A stretch of 64,000 nt of DNA from Halorubrum sp. 2020YC2 (GTDB lineage Archaea > Halobacteriota > Halobacteria > Halobacteriales > Haloferacaceae). The position numbers and the translations under genes were made by a program. The notes under the pieces were generated by a model that was not told the DNA's origin, made no database searches, and saw nothing but the letters and a program-made list of their open reading frames with translations. Shown here in pieces: positions 23,710 through 33,770 of the stretch; position 1 is the first letter of the stretch; the number at the start of each line of letters is the position of its first letter. The stretch lies in NCBI RefSeq assembly GCF_018623055.1, contig NZ_CP076019.1, forward strand, positions 930,001 through 994,000, given 5' to 3'.

Positions 23710-25008
23710 GTGAGCAACGCGGACGAGGGCAACGGGGCGAACCGCTCGCAGTTCTGGGCGCTCTACCTCACGCGGTTCGCGGAGGGGTTCGGGTTCATCA
23801 CGCTCATCACCCTGTTGCCGACGTACATCAACACGCTCGACCCGCAGGCGACGACGGTGCTCGGCGTCACCATCTCGGCCGGGTTCATCATCGGGATGTA
23901 CACCACCGGCTTCACGCTCGCGCAGACCGTCGCCGTGGTACCGCTCGCGTGGGCGGGCGACCGCTTCGACAAGCGGCTCGTGCTGCTCGGTGTCCTCGGC
24001 GCCGGCGCGGCCGTCTACGCCCTCTTCCCGCTGGCCGACTCGTCGGGGTCGTTCATCCTCGTCCGCGCGCTTCAGGGGCTCGTCGTCACCGGCGCGGGGC
24101 TGATGACGCTCTCGCTCGTCGGGCAGATAGCCGACGCCGGCACGCGGGCAGACAAGATCGGGAAGGCGAACGCCGCCTCCTTCGGGGCCTCGATCCTCGG
24201 GTCGCTCGGCGCGGGCGCCATCTACGACGCCGTCGGGTTCGGCCCGGTGTTCACGCTCATCACGGCGCTGATGGTGGTTGCGTGGCTGGTCACGTGGGGG
24301 ATGCTCGACGCCGACCCGACGCGGATCGAGGGGTTCCCGTTCTCCGATCTGGCGGTGAACCGCAAGATCCTCACCATCTCGACGTTCCGCGCGCAGTACG
24401 CCTTCGCGGTGACGATGGTGCGGACGTGGATCCCGATCTACGCCGGCACGGAGCTGGCCGCCGGGGGACTCGCGGTCGGCGCGACCGCGGTCGCGGTGAC
24501 GGTCACCGCCGAGAAGGCGACGAACATGGTCGGACAGCTGTTCACCGGCCGGCTCTCCGACGCGTACGGCCGGTCGCTGTTCGTCTTCGCCGGCGGCGGC
24601 GCCTACGGCGCGATAGCGGTCCTGATCCCGTTCGCTCCGGCCGTCGGCACGGCCCTCGGCACCGACGTGACGGTCCCGATCCTCGGCCAGTTGCCGCCGG
24701 CGTACCTGCCGCTGGTGGCGCTGTCGGGGCTGCTCGGCGTGGCGGACTCCTTCCGGGAGCCGGCGAGCATGGCGCTGTTCGCCGACGAGGGCACAGACGA
24801 CGGCGGCGTCGCCTCCAGCTTCGGGATCCGCGAACTCGTCTGGCGACCCGGCTCCGTCGCGGGCCCCCTCATCGCCGGCTGGCTGATGGTCGAGGTGAGC
24901 ATGGCGTCCGTCTTCTACGTCGGCGGCGCGTTCGCGATCACCGGCGTCTTGGCGTTCCTCGCGATCCTCTCGCGCGATCACGGACGCGCGGCGCTAACGA
25001 CGTGGTAG
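23710..25008 (+). CDS. Major facilitator superfamily transporter
   Basis: A 432-residue membrane protein with twelve hydrophobic helices. The MFS loop 2-3 signature is recognisable as GDRFDKRLVLL, and the second-half equivalent is GRLSDAYGRSLFV. The substrate is not evident; the pattern is nearest to the drug/metabolite MFS group. Start GTG 23710, near a weak promoter. It is followed by repeat copy C and the convergent aminotransferase gene. Confidence 0.85.
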   Translation: MSNADEGNGANRSQFWALYLTRFAEGFGFITLITLLPTYINTLDPQATTVLGVTISAGFIIGMYTTGFTLAQTVAVVPLAWAGDRFDKRLVLLGVLGAGAAVYALFPLADSSGSFILVRALQGLVVTGAGLMTLSLVGQIADAGTRADKIGKANAASFGASILGSLGAGAIYDAVGFGPVFTLITALMVVAWLVTWGMLDADPTRIEGFPFSDLAVNRKILTISTFRAQYAFAVTMVRTWIPIYAGTELAAGGLAVGATAVAVTVTAEKATNMVGQLFTGRLSDAYGRSLFVFAGGGAYGAIAVLIPFAPAVGTALGTDVTVPILGQLPPAYLPLVALSGLLGVADSFREPASMALFADEGTDDGGVASSFGIRELVWRPGSVAGPLIAGWLMVEVSMASVFYVGGAFAITGVLAFLAILSRDHGRAALTTW

Positions 25009-25180
25009 GGGGCATTTGTGACCCGCGGCTCGCACATCGACCGCGTCCGGATTCAGAGACGTTCTCGTCCGAAGGGGTTGATCGCTGAACGGTGGTTCTT
25101 GCTTGACGACGGGAGTGGGTGTTACAGATCGGCGGCTGCGATGTGGTGTTTAAATGGCCGTGAGCGACAGCGACGAGGGA

Positions 25181-25477
25181 TTATAAATGGAGAGCGCGGT
25201 GGCGCGCCTGCGAGCGGCCGCCACCGGCGGCCGCGAGCCAGCCCGCGAGGGACGCCGCGAACGCCCGGAGGGCGTGAGCGGCGAGGCTGGGGAGGTGTGA
25301 GGTGCGGGGCGGTGCGGGGCACGGGACTCAAAGGGGCAGTCGCGAGGGCGAAGCACGCCGCAGCAAGCACCGCAAGGAGCGAGTGAAACGAGCGACTGAG
25401 GAGCGCAGCAAGGCGCGCGAGCCGTCGCGACTGGGGCTTTGGAAGCCCCCACCGCACAAGCGTGATCAATTATAAAC
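25181..25477 (+). repeat. Structured intergenic repeat, copy C
   Basis: Plus-orientation element between the convergent MFS and aminotransferase genes. TTATAAAT box at 25181-25188; GGCTGGGGAGGTGTGAGG block; GGGACTCAAAGGGGCAG at 25323-25339. The P3 arms are AGTCGCGA (25338-25345) and TCGCGACT (25425-25432), followed by CTGGGGCTTTGGAAG. Mini-hairpins are at 25214-25234 (ACC loop) and ACGCCC-GGA-GGGCGT at 25261-25275. A TTATAAAC box ends the tail, and a second TTATAAG lies 30 bp further. The rest of the 650-bp gap holds nothing recognisable. Confidence 0.8.
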
Positions 25478-25661
25478 AGCGGACAGAAACACCGCGCTTC
25501 GGCTTATAAGTGACCACGCCATCACACTAAGCGACGTACACCCGCCATCGCTCGTCGCTGGATCCGTATCGCCCCTATCCGGGGGAGGATATCTCACCGG
25601 TCGAGAACTCTGACGAAATCGTCCCGGCCAGAGATCGGTTCCGCCTCTGATCAGCCCTCTA

Positions 25662-26834
25662 TCAGGCCTCGTACCCCTGTTCGCTCAGCGCGTCTTCCAG
25701 CGCCGCGAGGACGTACTCGACGTTCTTCGGGCGGGCGGAGTAGCCCATACAGCCGATCCGCCAGATGTCGCCTTCGAGGTCGCCAAGGCCCGAGGCGATT
25801 TCGAGGTCGTACTCCTCCAAGAGGTGGTCGATGACGGCGCCGTCGTCGACGCCGTCGGGGACGCGCACCGCGTTCAGGCTCGGCAGCCAGTACTCGTCGG
25901 GCGCGTTCATTTCGAGGCCCAGTTCCTGTAGGCCCGCCTTCAGGTCGCCGGCGACCCGGCGATGACGCGCCCACCGCTCCTCGATCCCCTCTTCTGCGAC
26001 GAGGCGGAGCGCCTCGCGCAGCGCGTACACGTTCGTGATCGGCGCGGTGTGGTGGTACGACCGGTCGTCGCCCCAGTACCCCTCCAAGAGGGAGAGGTCG
26101 AGGTACCACGACCGAGGCTGCTCGTCGCGGTCTAGCACCTTGTCCATCGCGCGGTCGTTGAGCGTGAGCGGGCTCGCCCCGGGCGGACACGAGAGGCACT
26201 TCTGCGGGCCGGAGTAGGCGACGTCGACGCCCCACTCGTCGACGCGCATCTCGACGCCGCCGAGCGAGGTGACGCAGTCCGCGATCACGTACGCGTCGTG
26301 GGCGTGCGCGATGTCGGTCAGTTCGGGGACGTTCGGCTGGAGGACGCCGGTCGACGTCTCCGCGTGGACGAACCCGAACACGTCCGGCTGGTGCTCCTCG
26401 AACGCGCGCTCAACGTCGACCGGGTCGAGGGGTTCGCCCCACGGGGCCGACACCTCGACGCCGTCGCCGCCCGCGCGCTCGGCCATCGACTTCATCCGGC
26501 CGCCGAAGTAGCCGTTCGTCGGGACGAGCATCGTGTCGCCCGGCTCGACGAGGTTGCCGATCGCGGCCTCCATCGACGCGGAGCCGGTGCCCGACACCGG
26601 GATCGTCCACTTGTTGTCCGTGCGGAACGTGTAGCGCAACAGCTCCTGGACCTCGTCCATGACCTCGACGAACGTGGGGTCGAGATGGCCGACGAGCGGG
26701 GTGCTCATCGCGTTGAGGACGCGCGGGTGGACGTCGCTCGGCCCGGGACCCATCAGCGTTCGGTCCGGCGGCGTCAGCTCTCCGACCTCGGGCGGTCGCT
26801 CGTCGACGCCGAGTTCGGCGTACCGGTTTGACAT
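25662..26834 (-). CDS. Alanine/serine--glyoxylate (pyruvate) aminotransferase family protein
   Basis: A 390-residue class V PLP enzyme. The Lys of SGPQKCLSCPPG is the Schiff-base lysine; HAETSTGVLQPN and DCVTSLGG hold the phosphate- and ring-contacting residues. It should transaminate alanine or serine with glyoxylate or pyruvate; substrate preference is uncertain. ATG 26834 (MSNRYAELG) is the family-like start, and the longer frame into 27581 is an artefact of the antisense of the kinase gene. Convergent with the MFS gene across repeat copy C. Confidence 0.87.
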   Translation of the reverse strand: MSNRYAELGVDERPPEVGELTPPDRTLMGPGPSDVHPRVLNAMSTPLVGHLDPTFVEVMDEVQELLRYTFRTDNKWTIPVSGTGSASMEAAIGNLVEPGDTMLVPTNGYFGGRMKSMAERAGGDGVEVSAPWGEPLDPVDVERAFEEHQPDVFGFVHAETSTGVLQPNVPELTDIAHAHDAYVIADCVTSLGGVEMRVDEWGVDVAYSGPQKCLSCPPGASPLTLNDRAMDKVLDRDEQPRSWYLDLSLLEGYWGDDRSYHHTAPITNVYALREALRLVAEEGIEERWARHRRVAGDLKAGLQELGLEMNAPDEYWLPSLNAVRVPDGVDDGAVIDHLLEEYDLEIASGLGDLEGDIWRIGCMGYSARPKNVEYVLAALEDALSEQGYEA

Positions 26835-27005
26835 ACGTCCGATCCCGACGAGCGAGGGCAAAAACCCGACGGAACCGCGGCGCGTCACCCCGGTCGGCGG
26901 ACCGATCGACGCGAGCGCGACGGGGGCGCGACGCGAGCGCGTCGCCGTGCGTCGCCGCGACAGCGGATCCCGATTACTAAATCCCCGCGGCGCGTACGTG
27001 CTCCC

Positions 27006-28616
27006 ATGTCCGGCCCCGCCCGCGAATCGGCATCGGACCAGAACCTCCAGGCCGTCCTCGACCGGATGGCCGACGGGTTCTTCGCCCTCGACGCGGACTG
27101 GACGGTCGCGTACGCGAACGAGGAGGGGCGCCGGATCCTCCGGTCCGCGATGAGCGACGACGCGGTCGGTCCCGGCGAGTCGGTCGAGGGGCGCAACCTG
27201 TGGGACTCGATCCCCGGGTCCACCGAGACGGAGTTCCACGACCGGTACCACCGCGCCATGTCGACCCAGGAGCCGGTCTCGTTCGACTCCTACTACGAGC
27301 CGCTCGACACCTGGTTCGAGGCGCGGGCGTTCCCCTCCGAGAGCGGGCTCTCCGTCTACCTGCGAGACGTCACCGAGCAGCGCGAACTGGAGCGCCGGCA
27401 GCGGGAGAGCCTCCACGCCATCCAGCGGCTCTACGCGGTCTCCTCGGACCACGAGCGCACGTTCGAGGAGAAGGTGGAGGCAATCTTGACGCTCGGCTGC
27501 GAGTACCTCGACGTGCCCAACGGGTTTCTCACGCGCATCGGGGACGGGACCCAACACGTCGAGGTGTCCCACGCCGAACACCCCCTGTTACAGCCCGGAG
27601 AGACCTGTCCACTCGACGAGGCGTACTGTAAGCGGACCATCGAGCGCGACAGCCTGTTGACGATCGTCAACGCGTCCGAGGAGGGGCGGACCGGCGACCC
27701 CGCGTACGAGACGTTCGGGCTGGAGACGTACATCGGCGGGAGGGTCGAGGTCGACGGCGACCGGTACGGGACGCTGTGTTTCGCCGCCACGACGCCCCGC
27801 GGCGAGCCGTTTACCGACACTCAGCGGACGTTCGTCGAACTGCTGACGCGGTGGGTGAGCTACGAGCTGGAACGGCAGCGCGCGGCCGACCGGCTCGAAC
27901 GCGAGCGCGACCGGCTAGAGGAGTTCGCCAGCGTCGTGAGCCACGACCTCCGGAACCCCCTCACGGCCGCGCGGGGGCGGATGGAGCTCCTCGCGGAGGA
28001 GTGCGACAGCGAGCACGTCGAGCCGGTCGAGCGGTCGCTCTCGCGCATGGAGACGCTCATCGAGGACCTGCTCACGCTGGCGCGCGAGGGGGACGCCGTC
28101 GACGACCCCGAGCCGGTCGACCTCGTCGCGCTCGCCGCCGACGCCTGGGAGACGACCGACAAGGGGGGCGGAACGCTCCGGACGGCCGTCGACGAGCTCG
28201 GGGTCTTGGCGGACGAGGCGCGGCTGCGGCAGCTCTTAGAGAACCTGTTCCGCAACAGCGTGGAACACGGTTCCACGAGCAGCGAGGGACGGAGTCCCTC
28301 GGGCAACCGGGCTCCGCCCGGTGACAGCCGGACGGAGTCCGGCGGCGCCGTCGAGCACGGCGGCGGGGAGGTGACGGTCACCGTCGGCGCGCTCGCGGAC
28401 AGCGACGGGTTCTACGTGGCCGACGACGGACGGGGGATCCCCGAAGACGAGCGCGAGCAGGTGTTCGAGACCGGGTACACCACGACGACCGACGGGACGG
28501 GGTTCGGGCTGAACATCGTTGCGGAGATCGCCGACGCGCACGGCTGGTCGGTTCGGGTCGTCGAGTCCGAAACGGGCGGCGCGCGGTTCGAGGTCAGCGG
28601 CGTCGAACCGGCCTGA
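27006..28616 (+). CDS. Sensor histidine kinase (PAS-GAF-HisKA-HATPase)
   Basis: A 536-residue cytoplasmic sensor kinase without membrane helices. A PAS domain (about 10-125) with LDADWTVAYANE is followed by a GAF domain (about 145-285). HisKA carries the phospho-acceptor His313 in VVSHDLRNPL, and the ATPase domain has the N box LLENLFRNSVEHG and G boxes DDGRGIPEDER and GFGLNI. There is no receiver domain, so it signals to a separate partner. In the ATP-lid region between residues about 425 and 447, three perfect mini-hairpins are inserted in frame (28284-28342), expanding a variable SVEHG...AVEHG segment. Confidence 0.9.
   Translation: MSGPARESASDQNLQAVLDRMADGFFALDADWTVAYANEEGRRILRSAMSDDAVGPGESVEGRNLWDSIPGSTETEFHDRYHRAMSTQEPVSFDSYYEPLDTWFEARAFPSESGLSVYLRDVTEQRELERRQRESLHAIQRLYAVSSDHERTFEEKVEAILTLGCEYLDVPNGFLTRIGDGTQHVEVSHAEHPLLQPGETCPLDEAYCKRTIERDSLLTIVNASEEGRTGDPAYETFGLETYIGGRVEVDGDRYGTLCFAATTPRGEPFTDTQRTFVELLTRWVSYELERQRAADRLERERDRLEEFASVVSHDLRNPLTAARGRMELLAEECDSEHVEPVERSLSRMETLIEDLLTLAREGDAVDDPEPVDLVALAADAWETTDKGGGTLRTAVDELGVLADEARLRQLLENLFRNSVEHGSTSSEGRSPSGNRAPPGDSRTESGGAVEHGGGEVTVTVGALADSDGFYVADDGRGIPEDEREQVFETGYTTTTDGTGFGLNIVAEIADAHGWSVRVVESETGGARFEVSGVEPA
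28284..28342 (+). repeat. Three mini-hairpins inside the histidine kinase gene
   Basis: GAGGGACGGAGTCCCTC (28284-28300), CCGGGCTCCGCCCGG (28307-28321) and CCGGACGGAGTCCGG (28328-28342). All are perfect hairpins with 3-nt loops. The first is identical to the one in repeat copy D at 32055-32071. They lie in frame within a variable linker of the ATPase domain. Confidence 0.85.
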
Positions 28617-28625
28617 ACCGCTCGA

Positions 28626-30575
28626 TTACTCGCCGTCGACGAAGTCTGGCTCCGTCCGCTTCTCCGCGCGCTCGTCGACGAGGTGGTCGACGAAGTCGTC
28701 GAGGTCGACGTCGCCGCGCTGGTTCTCGAAGCGGTCGCGGACCGAGACGGTACCGGCCTCCTGCTCGTCGTCACCGACGATGGCCATGTACGGGAGGCGG
28801 TCGTCGTGGCCCGCGCGGATCTTGCGGCCGACGGTCCAGTCGCGGTCCTCGACCTCAACGCGGAAGTCGGCGTCTTCAAGCTCGTTTTTCACGCGGTGCG
28901 CGTAGCCGAGCGTCTCGTCGGAGACCGGGAGGATCCGGACCTGTTCCGGCGCGAGCCACAGCGGGAAGTTGCCGTCGAAGTGCTCGATGAGCACCATGAA
29001 GAACCGCTCGTAGCTCCCGTACAGCGCCCGGTGGATCATCACGGGCTGGTGGTCCTCGTTGTCCTCGCCCGTGTACGTGAGGTCGAACCGGTCGGGCATG
29101 TTGAAGTCGAGTTGGACCGTCGGGCCGTCCCAGACGCGGCCCAGCGCGTCCTCGAAGCCGAAGTCGATCTTCGGGCCGTAGAAGGCGCCGTCGCCCGGCT
29201 CGACGTCGTAGTCGTAGCCGCCCGAGTCGAGCACGTCGCGGAGTTGCTCCTCGGCGGACTCCCAGATCTCGTCGCCGCCGACGGACTTGTCGGGTCGGGT
29301 CGCGAGGGCGACCTCGACCTCTAGGTCGAGCGTCTCGACGACCTCGAAGATCATCTCGATGACGGACTCGATCTCCTGACGGATCTGGTCCGGACGGACG
29401 AACAGGTGGCCGTCGTCGATGGTGAACGACCAGACGCGGGAGAGCCCCGACAGCTCCCCGCGCTGCTCTTTGCGGTACACCTTCCCGTTCTCGAAGTAGC
29501 GCTGCGGGAGGTCGCGGTACGACCACGACTGCTGGTCGAAGATGGTCGCGTGGCCCGGGCAGTTCATCGGCTTCAGGCCGTACTCCTCGTCGTTGACGTC
29601 GAGGAGGAACATGTCGTCCTTGTAGTTCTCGTAGTGGCCGGACTGCTTCCACAGCTCCGTCCGGAACACGTGGGGGGTCTCGACCTCCTCGTAGCCGTTC
29701 TCGCGGTTGAGCTCGTTGGCGAAGTCCGAGAGCTCCCGCAGCACCGTCTTTCCCGGCGGGTGGTACAGCGGGAGGCCCGGCCCGGTCACCGTCGGGATCG
29801 AAAAGAGGTTCATCTCCTGGCCGATCTTCCGGTGGTCGCGCTCTTGGGCCTGTTCGCGCAGTTCGAGGTACTCCGCTAAGTCGGACTCGCTCGCGAAGGC
29901 GGTGCCGTACACCCGCGTCAGCGAGTCGTTCTCCTCGTCGCCGCGCCAGTAGGCGGCCGACACCTCAAGCAGCGTCGCGGCGCCGACCTCGCCGGTCGAC
30001 TCGACGTGGGGGCCCTGACAGAGGTCCTCCCAGTCGTCTTGGACGTAGAAGGTGACCTCCTCGCCGTCGGCCTCCTCGTCGAGTATCTGCCGTTTGTACT
30101 CGTTGTCGGCGTAGACCTCCTTCGCCTCCTCGCGCGAGCGGACCTCGCGCTCGATGTCGTAGTCGGCCGCGATTATCTCGTCCATCTCGTCTTCGATGGC
30201 GGCCAGATCGTCCTCGTCGACGTCGACGTCGGTCACGTCGTAGTAGAAGCCGTCGTCGGTCGGGGGGCCGATCGTCAGCGTCGCCTCCGGGTGGAGCCGC
30301 TGGAGCGCCTGCGCGAACACGTGGGCGGCGGAGTGGCGCAACACCGTGAGGTACTCGTCCGACTGGTCGGTGACGATCTCGATCCGCGCGCCGTCGTGGA
30401 CCTCGGCGTACTTTTCGACGAGTTCGCCGTCGATCTTCCCCGCGACGGTGTCGCGACCGAGCCCGGGGCCGATCTCGAAGGCGACGTCCTCGACTGTCGA
30501 CCCCGCCGGAACGGTCAGCTCTGATCCGTCCGGCAGGACGACCGTCACCTCGGCCTCCGCATCGGTCTCGCTCAT
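28626..30575 (-). CDS. thrS: Threonyl-tRNA synthetase, bacterial type
   Basis: A 649-residue class II synthetase. Domains in order: TGS (1-65), the bacterial-type editing domain with HSAAH, the catalytic core with MNCPGH (zinc ligand and class II motif), [18 protein letters not shown], then the anticodon-binding domain ending [14 protein letters not shown]. Such bacterial-type ThrRS proteins replace the archaeal type (with its D-aminoacyl deacylase-like editing domain) in several haloarchaea. It charges tRNA-Thr and clears Ser-tRNA-Thr. ATG 30575 is used; the longer frame to 31133 lies opposite cysK. Convergent with the histidine kinase gene, 9 bp apart. Confidence 0.95.
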   Translation of the reverse strand: MSETDAEAEVTVVLPDGSELTVPAGSTVEDVAFEIGPGLGRDTVAGKIDGELVEKYAEVHDGARIEIVTDQSDEYLTVLRHSAAHVFAQALQRLHPEATLTIGPPTDDGFYYDVTDVDVDEDDLAAIEDEMDEIIAADYDIEREVRSREEAKEVYADNEYKRQILDEEADGEEVTFYVQDDWEDLCQGPHVESTGEVGAATLLEVSAAYWRGDEENDSLTRVYGTAFASESDLAEYLELREQAQERDHRKIGQEMNLFSIPTVTGPGLPLYHPPGKTVLRELSDFANELNRENGYEEVETPHVFRTELWKQSGHYENYKDDMFLLDVNDEEYGLKPMNCPGHATIFDQQSWSYRDLPQRYFENGKVYRKEQRGELSGLSRVWSFTIDDGHLFVRPDQIRQEIESVIEMIFEVVETLDLEVEVALATRPDKSVGGDEIWESAEEQLRDVLDSGGYDYDVEPGDGAFYGPKIDFGFEDALGRVWDGPTVQLDFNMPDRFDLTYTGEDNEDHQPVMIHRALYGSYERFFMVLIEHFDGNFPLWLAPEQVRILPVSDETLGYAHRVKNELEDADFRVEVEDRDWTVGRKIRAGHDDRLPYMAIVGDDEQEAGTVSVRDRFENQRGDVDLDDFVDHLVDERAEKRTEPDFVDGE

Positions 30576-30780
30576 ACAGGGTCGGAGCCGGACGACGGGC
30601 ATAAGTGTGTTCGATCCGCGCCGCGGATTCGCACACTCGGTCGGTCGCCCGCTCCGTTCCGCGACGCTCCCCTCTCCCGCCTTACACCAGACTTCCGGAA
30701 ACGACCGCCGGTTTTCGGGACCTCCGGATCCGGACGGAGCGATGGCAACACACAAATCCCGCGGCAACGTTTGCCGGCCT

Positions 30781-31761
30781 ATGACCACCCATCGGGAGCC
30801 CCTGTCGTCTGTGTTGGAGACGGTCGGGGAGACGCCGCTCGTCGGGGTCCACGACGCGCCGGACGCGGTGCCGGTGTACGCCAAGCTGGAGTCGTTCAAC
30901 CCCGGCGCGAGCGTCAAGGACCGCATCGGGAAGTACATGCTCGAACGCATGCTGGAGTGCGGCGACGTGAGCGAGGGCGGCACCGTGGTCGAGCCGACCG
31001 CGGGCAACACCGGGATCGGACTCGCCGTCGCGGCCAAGCAGCTGGGGCTGAACGCGATCTTCGTCGTCCCCGAGCGCTTCTCGGTGGAGAAACAGCAGCT
31101 CATGCGCGCGCTCGGCGCGGAGGTCGTCAACACCCCGAGCGAGGACGGGATGGGACTCGCGATCGACCGCGCGCATCAGATAGCCGAGGAGCTGGACGAC
31201 GCCGTCGTCCCCCAGCAGTTCTCGAACCCGCTCAACGTCGAGGCGCACTACGAGACGACCGCGCCCGAGATCGACGAGGCGCTCGACGGCGAGGTCGGCG
31301 CGGTCGTCGCCGGCTGCGGCACCGGGGGGACGCTGATGGGCCTCGCGGAGTACTTCCGCGAGCGCGACCCCGACACCTACGTCGCCGCCGTCGAGCCCGC
31401 CGGCTCCGCCTACCGCGAGTTCCTCGGCGAGGACGTCGAGCACGAGGAGTACAAGACCGAGGGGATCGGCACCCACGACATCGACCGGAACGAGCTGTTC
31501 GACCCCGACGTCGTCGACGACATTATCGCCGTCCCCGACCGCGAGGTCCACGAGGAGATGGGTCGACTCGCCGCGGAGGAGGGACAGCTCGTCGCCTCCT
31601 CCGCCGCCGCGAACGCCATCGCGTCGAAGCGAGTCGCCCGCGACATCCGCGACGGCGCGGTCGACGCCCCGCACGAGTCGGTGGCCACCATCTTCTGTGA
31701 CTCCTCCGAGCGCTACCTCTCGAAGGGCGTCTACCGGAGCTTCGAGGAGTGGGAGGGGTGA
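30781..31761 (+). CDS. cysK: Cysteine synthase / O-acetylserine (O-phosphoserine) sulfhydrylase
   Basis: A 326-residue PLP enzyme, fold type II. Lys46 in PGASVKDR is the PLP lysine; TAGNTGIG binds the substrate carboxylate; [10 protein letters not shown] is the PLP-phosphate loop. It makes cysteine from O-acetylserine or O-phosphoserine plus sulfide; which is not fixed by sequence, and a cystathionine beta-synthase-like reading cannot be excluded without the regulatory domain (absent). ATG 30781. Repeat copy D follows. The divergent gene is thrS. Confidence 0.88.
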   Translation: MTTHREPLSSVLETVGETPLVGVHDAPDAVPVYAKLESFNPGASVKDRIGKYMLERMLECGDVSEGGTVVEPTAGNTGIGLAVAAKQLGLNAIFVVPERFSVEKQQLMRALGAEVVNTPSEDGMGLAIDRAHQIAEELDDAVVPQQFSNPLNVEAHYETTAPEIDEALDGEVGAVVAGCGTGGTLMGLAEYFRERDPDTYVAAVEPAGSAYREFLGEDVEHEEYKTEGIGTHDIDRNELFDPDVVDDIIAVPDREVHEEMGRLAAEEGQLVASSAAANAIASKRVARDIRDGAVDAPHESVATIFCDSSERYLSKGVYRSFEEWEG

Positions 31762-31831
31762 TACGTGTGAGAGCGGCGCCGTGATCGCGAGCGGTGGGAT
31801 AGTTAACTTGGCTCCGGGCGACGGTTATCTC

Positions 31832-32236
31832 TTATAAAAGAGGGCGGTGGCGTCGCCGGCGGCTCTGCCGCCGGCTACAAACGGCGCGTAGCGCCGGCGA
31901 CAGCACGCGCGAGGGACGCGGCGAACGCGGGCGGCGAAGCCGCGAGCCGTGAGCCGCGAGGCTGGGGAGGCGTGAGGTGCTGTGCGGAGCGGTGCGCGGT
32001 GGGACTCAAACGGGCAGTCGCCGGCGGCTGTCACCGGGCGAAGCCCGGTTGCCAGAGGGACGGAGTCCCTCGCTGCCCGTGGCGCGTAGCGCCACGCTGC
32101 CGCGAGGACGAAGCACGGCGCAGCAGGCCGCGCGAGTCCTCGCGGCTGGGGCTTTGGAGGTGTTCACCGCCGAGACGTAGTCAACGATTTATATCCGAGC
32201 GGCTGGGGCTCTGGAGGTCTTCGCCGCTGATCCGCA
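31832..32236 (+). repeat. Structured intergenic repeat, copy D (two tail units)
   Basis: Plus orientation between the convergent cysK and CoA-binding genes. TTATAAA at 31832-31838, GGCTGGGGAGGCGTGAGG, GGGACTCAAACGGGCAG; P3-type arms GCCGCGAGGAC (32099-32109) and GTCCTCGCGGC (32136-32146). Mini-hairpins: 31855-31875, 31883-31895, 31931-31943, 32034-32048, 32055-32071 and 32079-32095. The tail CTGGGGCTTTGG (32146) recurs as CTGGGGCTCTGG at 32203, 57 bp later. The rest of the gap to 32333 is A+T-rich and featureless. Confidence 0.8.
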
Positions 32237-32333
32237 GTTCCTCACTCGGAACCGGTCGAGACGCACGGTTCAGCGATCGACCGTTTCGGACGAACTGCTG
32301 TCTGAAAACGTGAATCTCGACAATCTCGCCGTG

Positions 32334-32756
32334 TTAACTACGTAGACGGCCGTGTTCGACCTTGATACAGCGGTCCTGAACCACGTCGATTCCGCGCCCC
32401 TCCGCCGCCGCGGCCGCCTCGTCGTGGCTGATCCCGAGTTGAAGCCAGACCGCGCCCGCGTCGCCGCGCGCCGCGTGGCGCTCGCGGACGGCGTCGAGTA
32501 TCTCCGGCACCTCCTCGCTCGGGCGGAACACGTCCACGAGGTCGACGTCCTCCTCAACCTCACCGAGCGCGTCGTACGCCGGCTCCCCGAGGACCTCGTC
32601 CGCGAACGGGTTCACCGGGATCACGCGGTACCCCTGATTCTGGAGGTACGCGGGCACGTCGTGGGCGGCCTTCCCGGACGTCGTCGAGCAGCCGACGACC
32701 GCGACGGTCTCCGCGTCGAGCAGGCGGTCGAGTCCCTCGTCGTCGGTGATGGGCAT
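32334..32756 (-). CDS. CoA-binding domain protein (YccU-like)
   Basis: A 140-residue Rossmann-like protein of the CoA_binding (succinyl-CoA synthetase-like) family. AVVGCSTTSGKAAHDVP is the nucleotide/CoA loop, then YRVIPVNPFADEVLGEPAYD, LVDVFRPSEEVPEI and AVWLQLGI follow. Members bind CoA in the cytoplasm and their role is mostly unknown. ATG 32756. Convergent with cysK across repeat copy D. Confidence 0.82.
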   Translation of the reverse strand: MPITDDEGLDRLLDAETVAVVGCSTTSGKAAHDVPAYLQNQGYRVIPVNPFADEVLGEPAYDALGEVEEDVDLVDVFRPSEEVPEILDAVRERHAARGDAGAVWLQLGISHDEAAAAAEGRGIDVVQDRCIKVEHGRLRS

Positions 32757-32839
32757 GACTCGCCCTTCGGCCGCGACCCGATTAAGCGGTTCCCCCGAGC
32801 GGCGGGGAGCGAAAGAGGATGCGAGCGCCGCGTCGCCGG

Positions 32840-33439
32840 TCAGGCGAGCCGGATGTCGGGTTCGCCGTCCTCGGGGACGGTGACGATCCCGTCGAACAGC
32901 TGTTTCAGCGTGTTCATCGCCTGATCGTCGTGGGCCGTCGAGTCGATGCTGTACAGCCCCAGCCCGTCGACGCTCTGGACCCGGCCCGTGAACACGTGGA
33001 GGAAGCGGAACACCGTCTGGAGGTCCGAGTACATCAGCAGCGTCGACAGCGAGTGGACCATCACGCGGTTCCGCTCGATGCCGCGGTCGCCGAACGCCTG
33101 GAGGAACTCCGAGAGCTTGATCCCGATGCCGGTCATGTCCACCGGCGAGGAGGCGTACTTGATCCGGTCGGACTCCCGGACGTCGCCGCCCTGCTGGCGG
33201 GTGACGCAGTCGACGACGGCGACGGGCTTGCCCTCGTAGGGCGTCCGCTTCTCGTAGTCGCGGAGCACCCGGTCGGCGCCGTCCTTCGTGGTGACGACGA
33301 TGGCGCCCTCGTCGCGCTCGGTCCCGGCGGCGAGGATGTCCATCATGATCGACCGCTTCCCGCTGAGCGGCGGGCCGGTCAACAGGATGTTGGTCCCGGG
33401 CTCGACCTCGGCGTCGAAATGCGGCGTCAGCTCATACAT
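32840..33439 (-). CDS. RecA-superfamily ATPase-like protein (KaiC-related)
   Basis: A 199-residue protein. The Walker A is GPPLSGK near residue 22; a hydrophobic Walker B-like strand GLGLYSID precedes the final third, and a middle MVHSLSTLLMYSD matches KaiC/HTR-like haloarchaeal relatives that often pair with signalling genes. No HTH or receiver domain is present. Start ATG 33439; an A+T-rich ATAATATTC lies about 100 nt upstream. Confidence 0.72.
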   Translation of the reverse strand: MYELTPHFDAEVEPGTNILLTGPPLSGKRSIMMDILAAGTERDEGAIVVTTKDGADRVLRDYEKRTPYEGKPVAVVDCVTRQQGGDVRESDRIKYASSPVDMTGIGIKLSEFLQAFGDRGIERNRVMVHSLSTLLMYSDLQTVFRFLHVFTGRVQSVDGLGLYSIDSTAHDDQAMNTLKQLFDGIVTVPEDGEPDIRLA

Positions 33440-33770
33440 GGACGCACCTCGGGGGCGACGTCGTCGGCGCAGGCCACTCGTTCGGCCGCGAGGCCGTACG
33501 ACCAGGACACATCTACTACCGAAACATGCCCGCTCCGAATAATATTCTTTTTGATCGGCCCTCGGAAGGCGATGCCGCGTCTCCGCGCGGTCCCGCGTCG
33601 CTCAGCCGCCGGATCAGGCCTCGGGAGGGGGTCGACCGCCGTCGAAGGGCGCGGACGTGTCACGGCCGCGAATCGACCGACCCTCGGTGACGCGAGACGG
33701 ATCGGCCGACTGCGGGGTGCCGACTCGGAATCGCGGGACTTAACATGCTCTCGAAAGTACGCAGAGGCAC
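33440..33770. other. Intergenic region (331 bp) upstream of tRNA-Arg
   Basis: It holds the promoter of the RecA-like ATPase gene on the minus strand (A+T-rich block AATAATATTC near 33539) and a TATA-like CTTAACATG about 28 nt before the tRNA-Arg gene. No ORF or repeat was recognised. Confidence 0.45.

Noticed and set aside
31833-31838. TTATAA boxes in the repeats as promoters of the neighbouring protein genes
   Set aside because: Spacing to the downstream or upstream genes does not fit and the boxes are oriented into the repeat; they are better read as part of the element.
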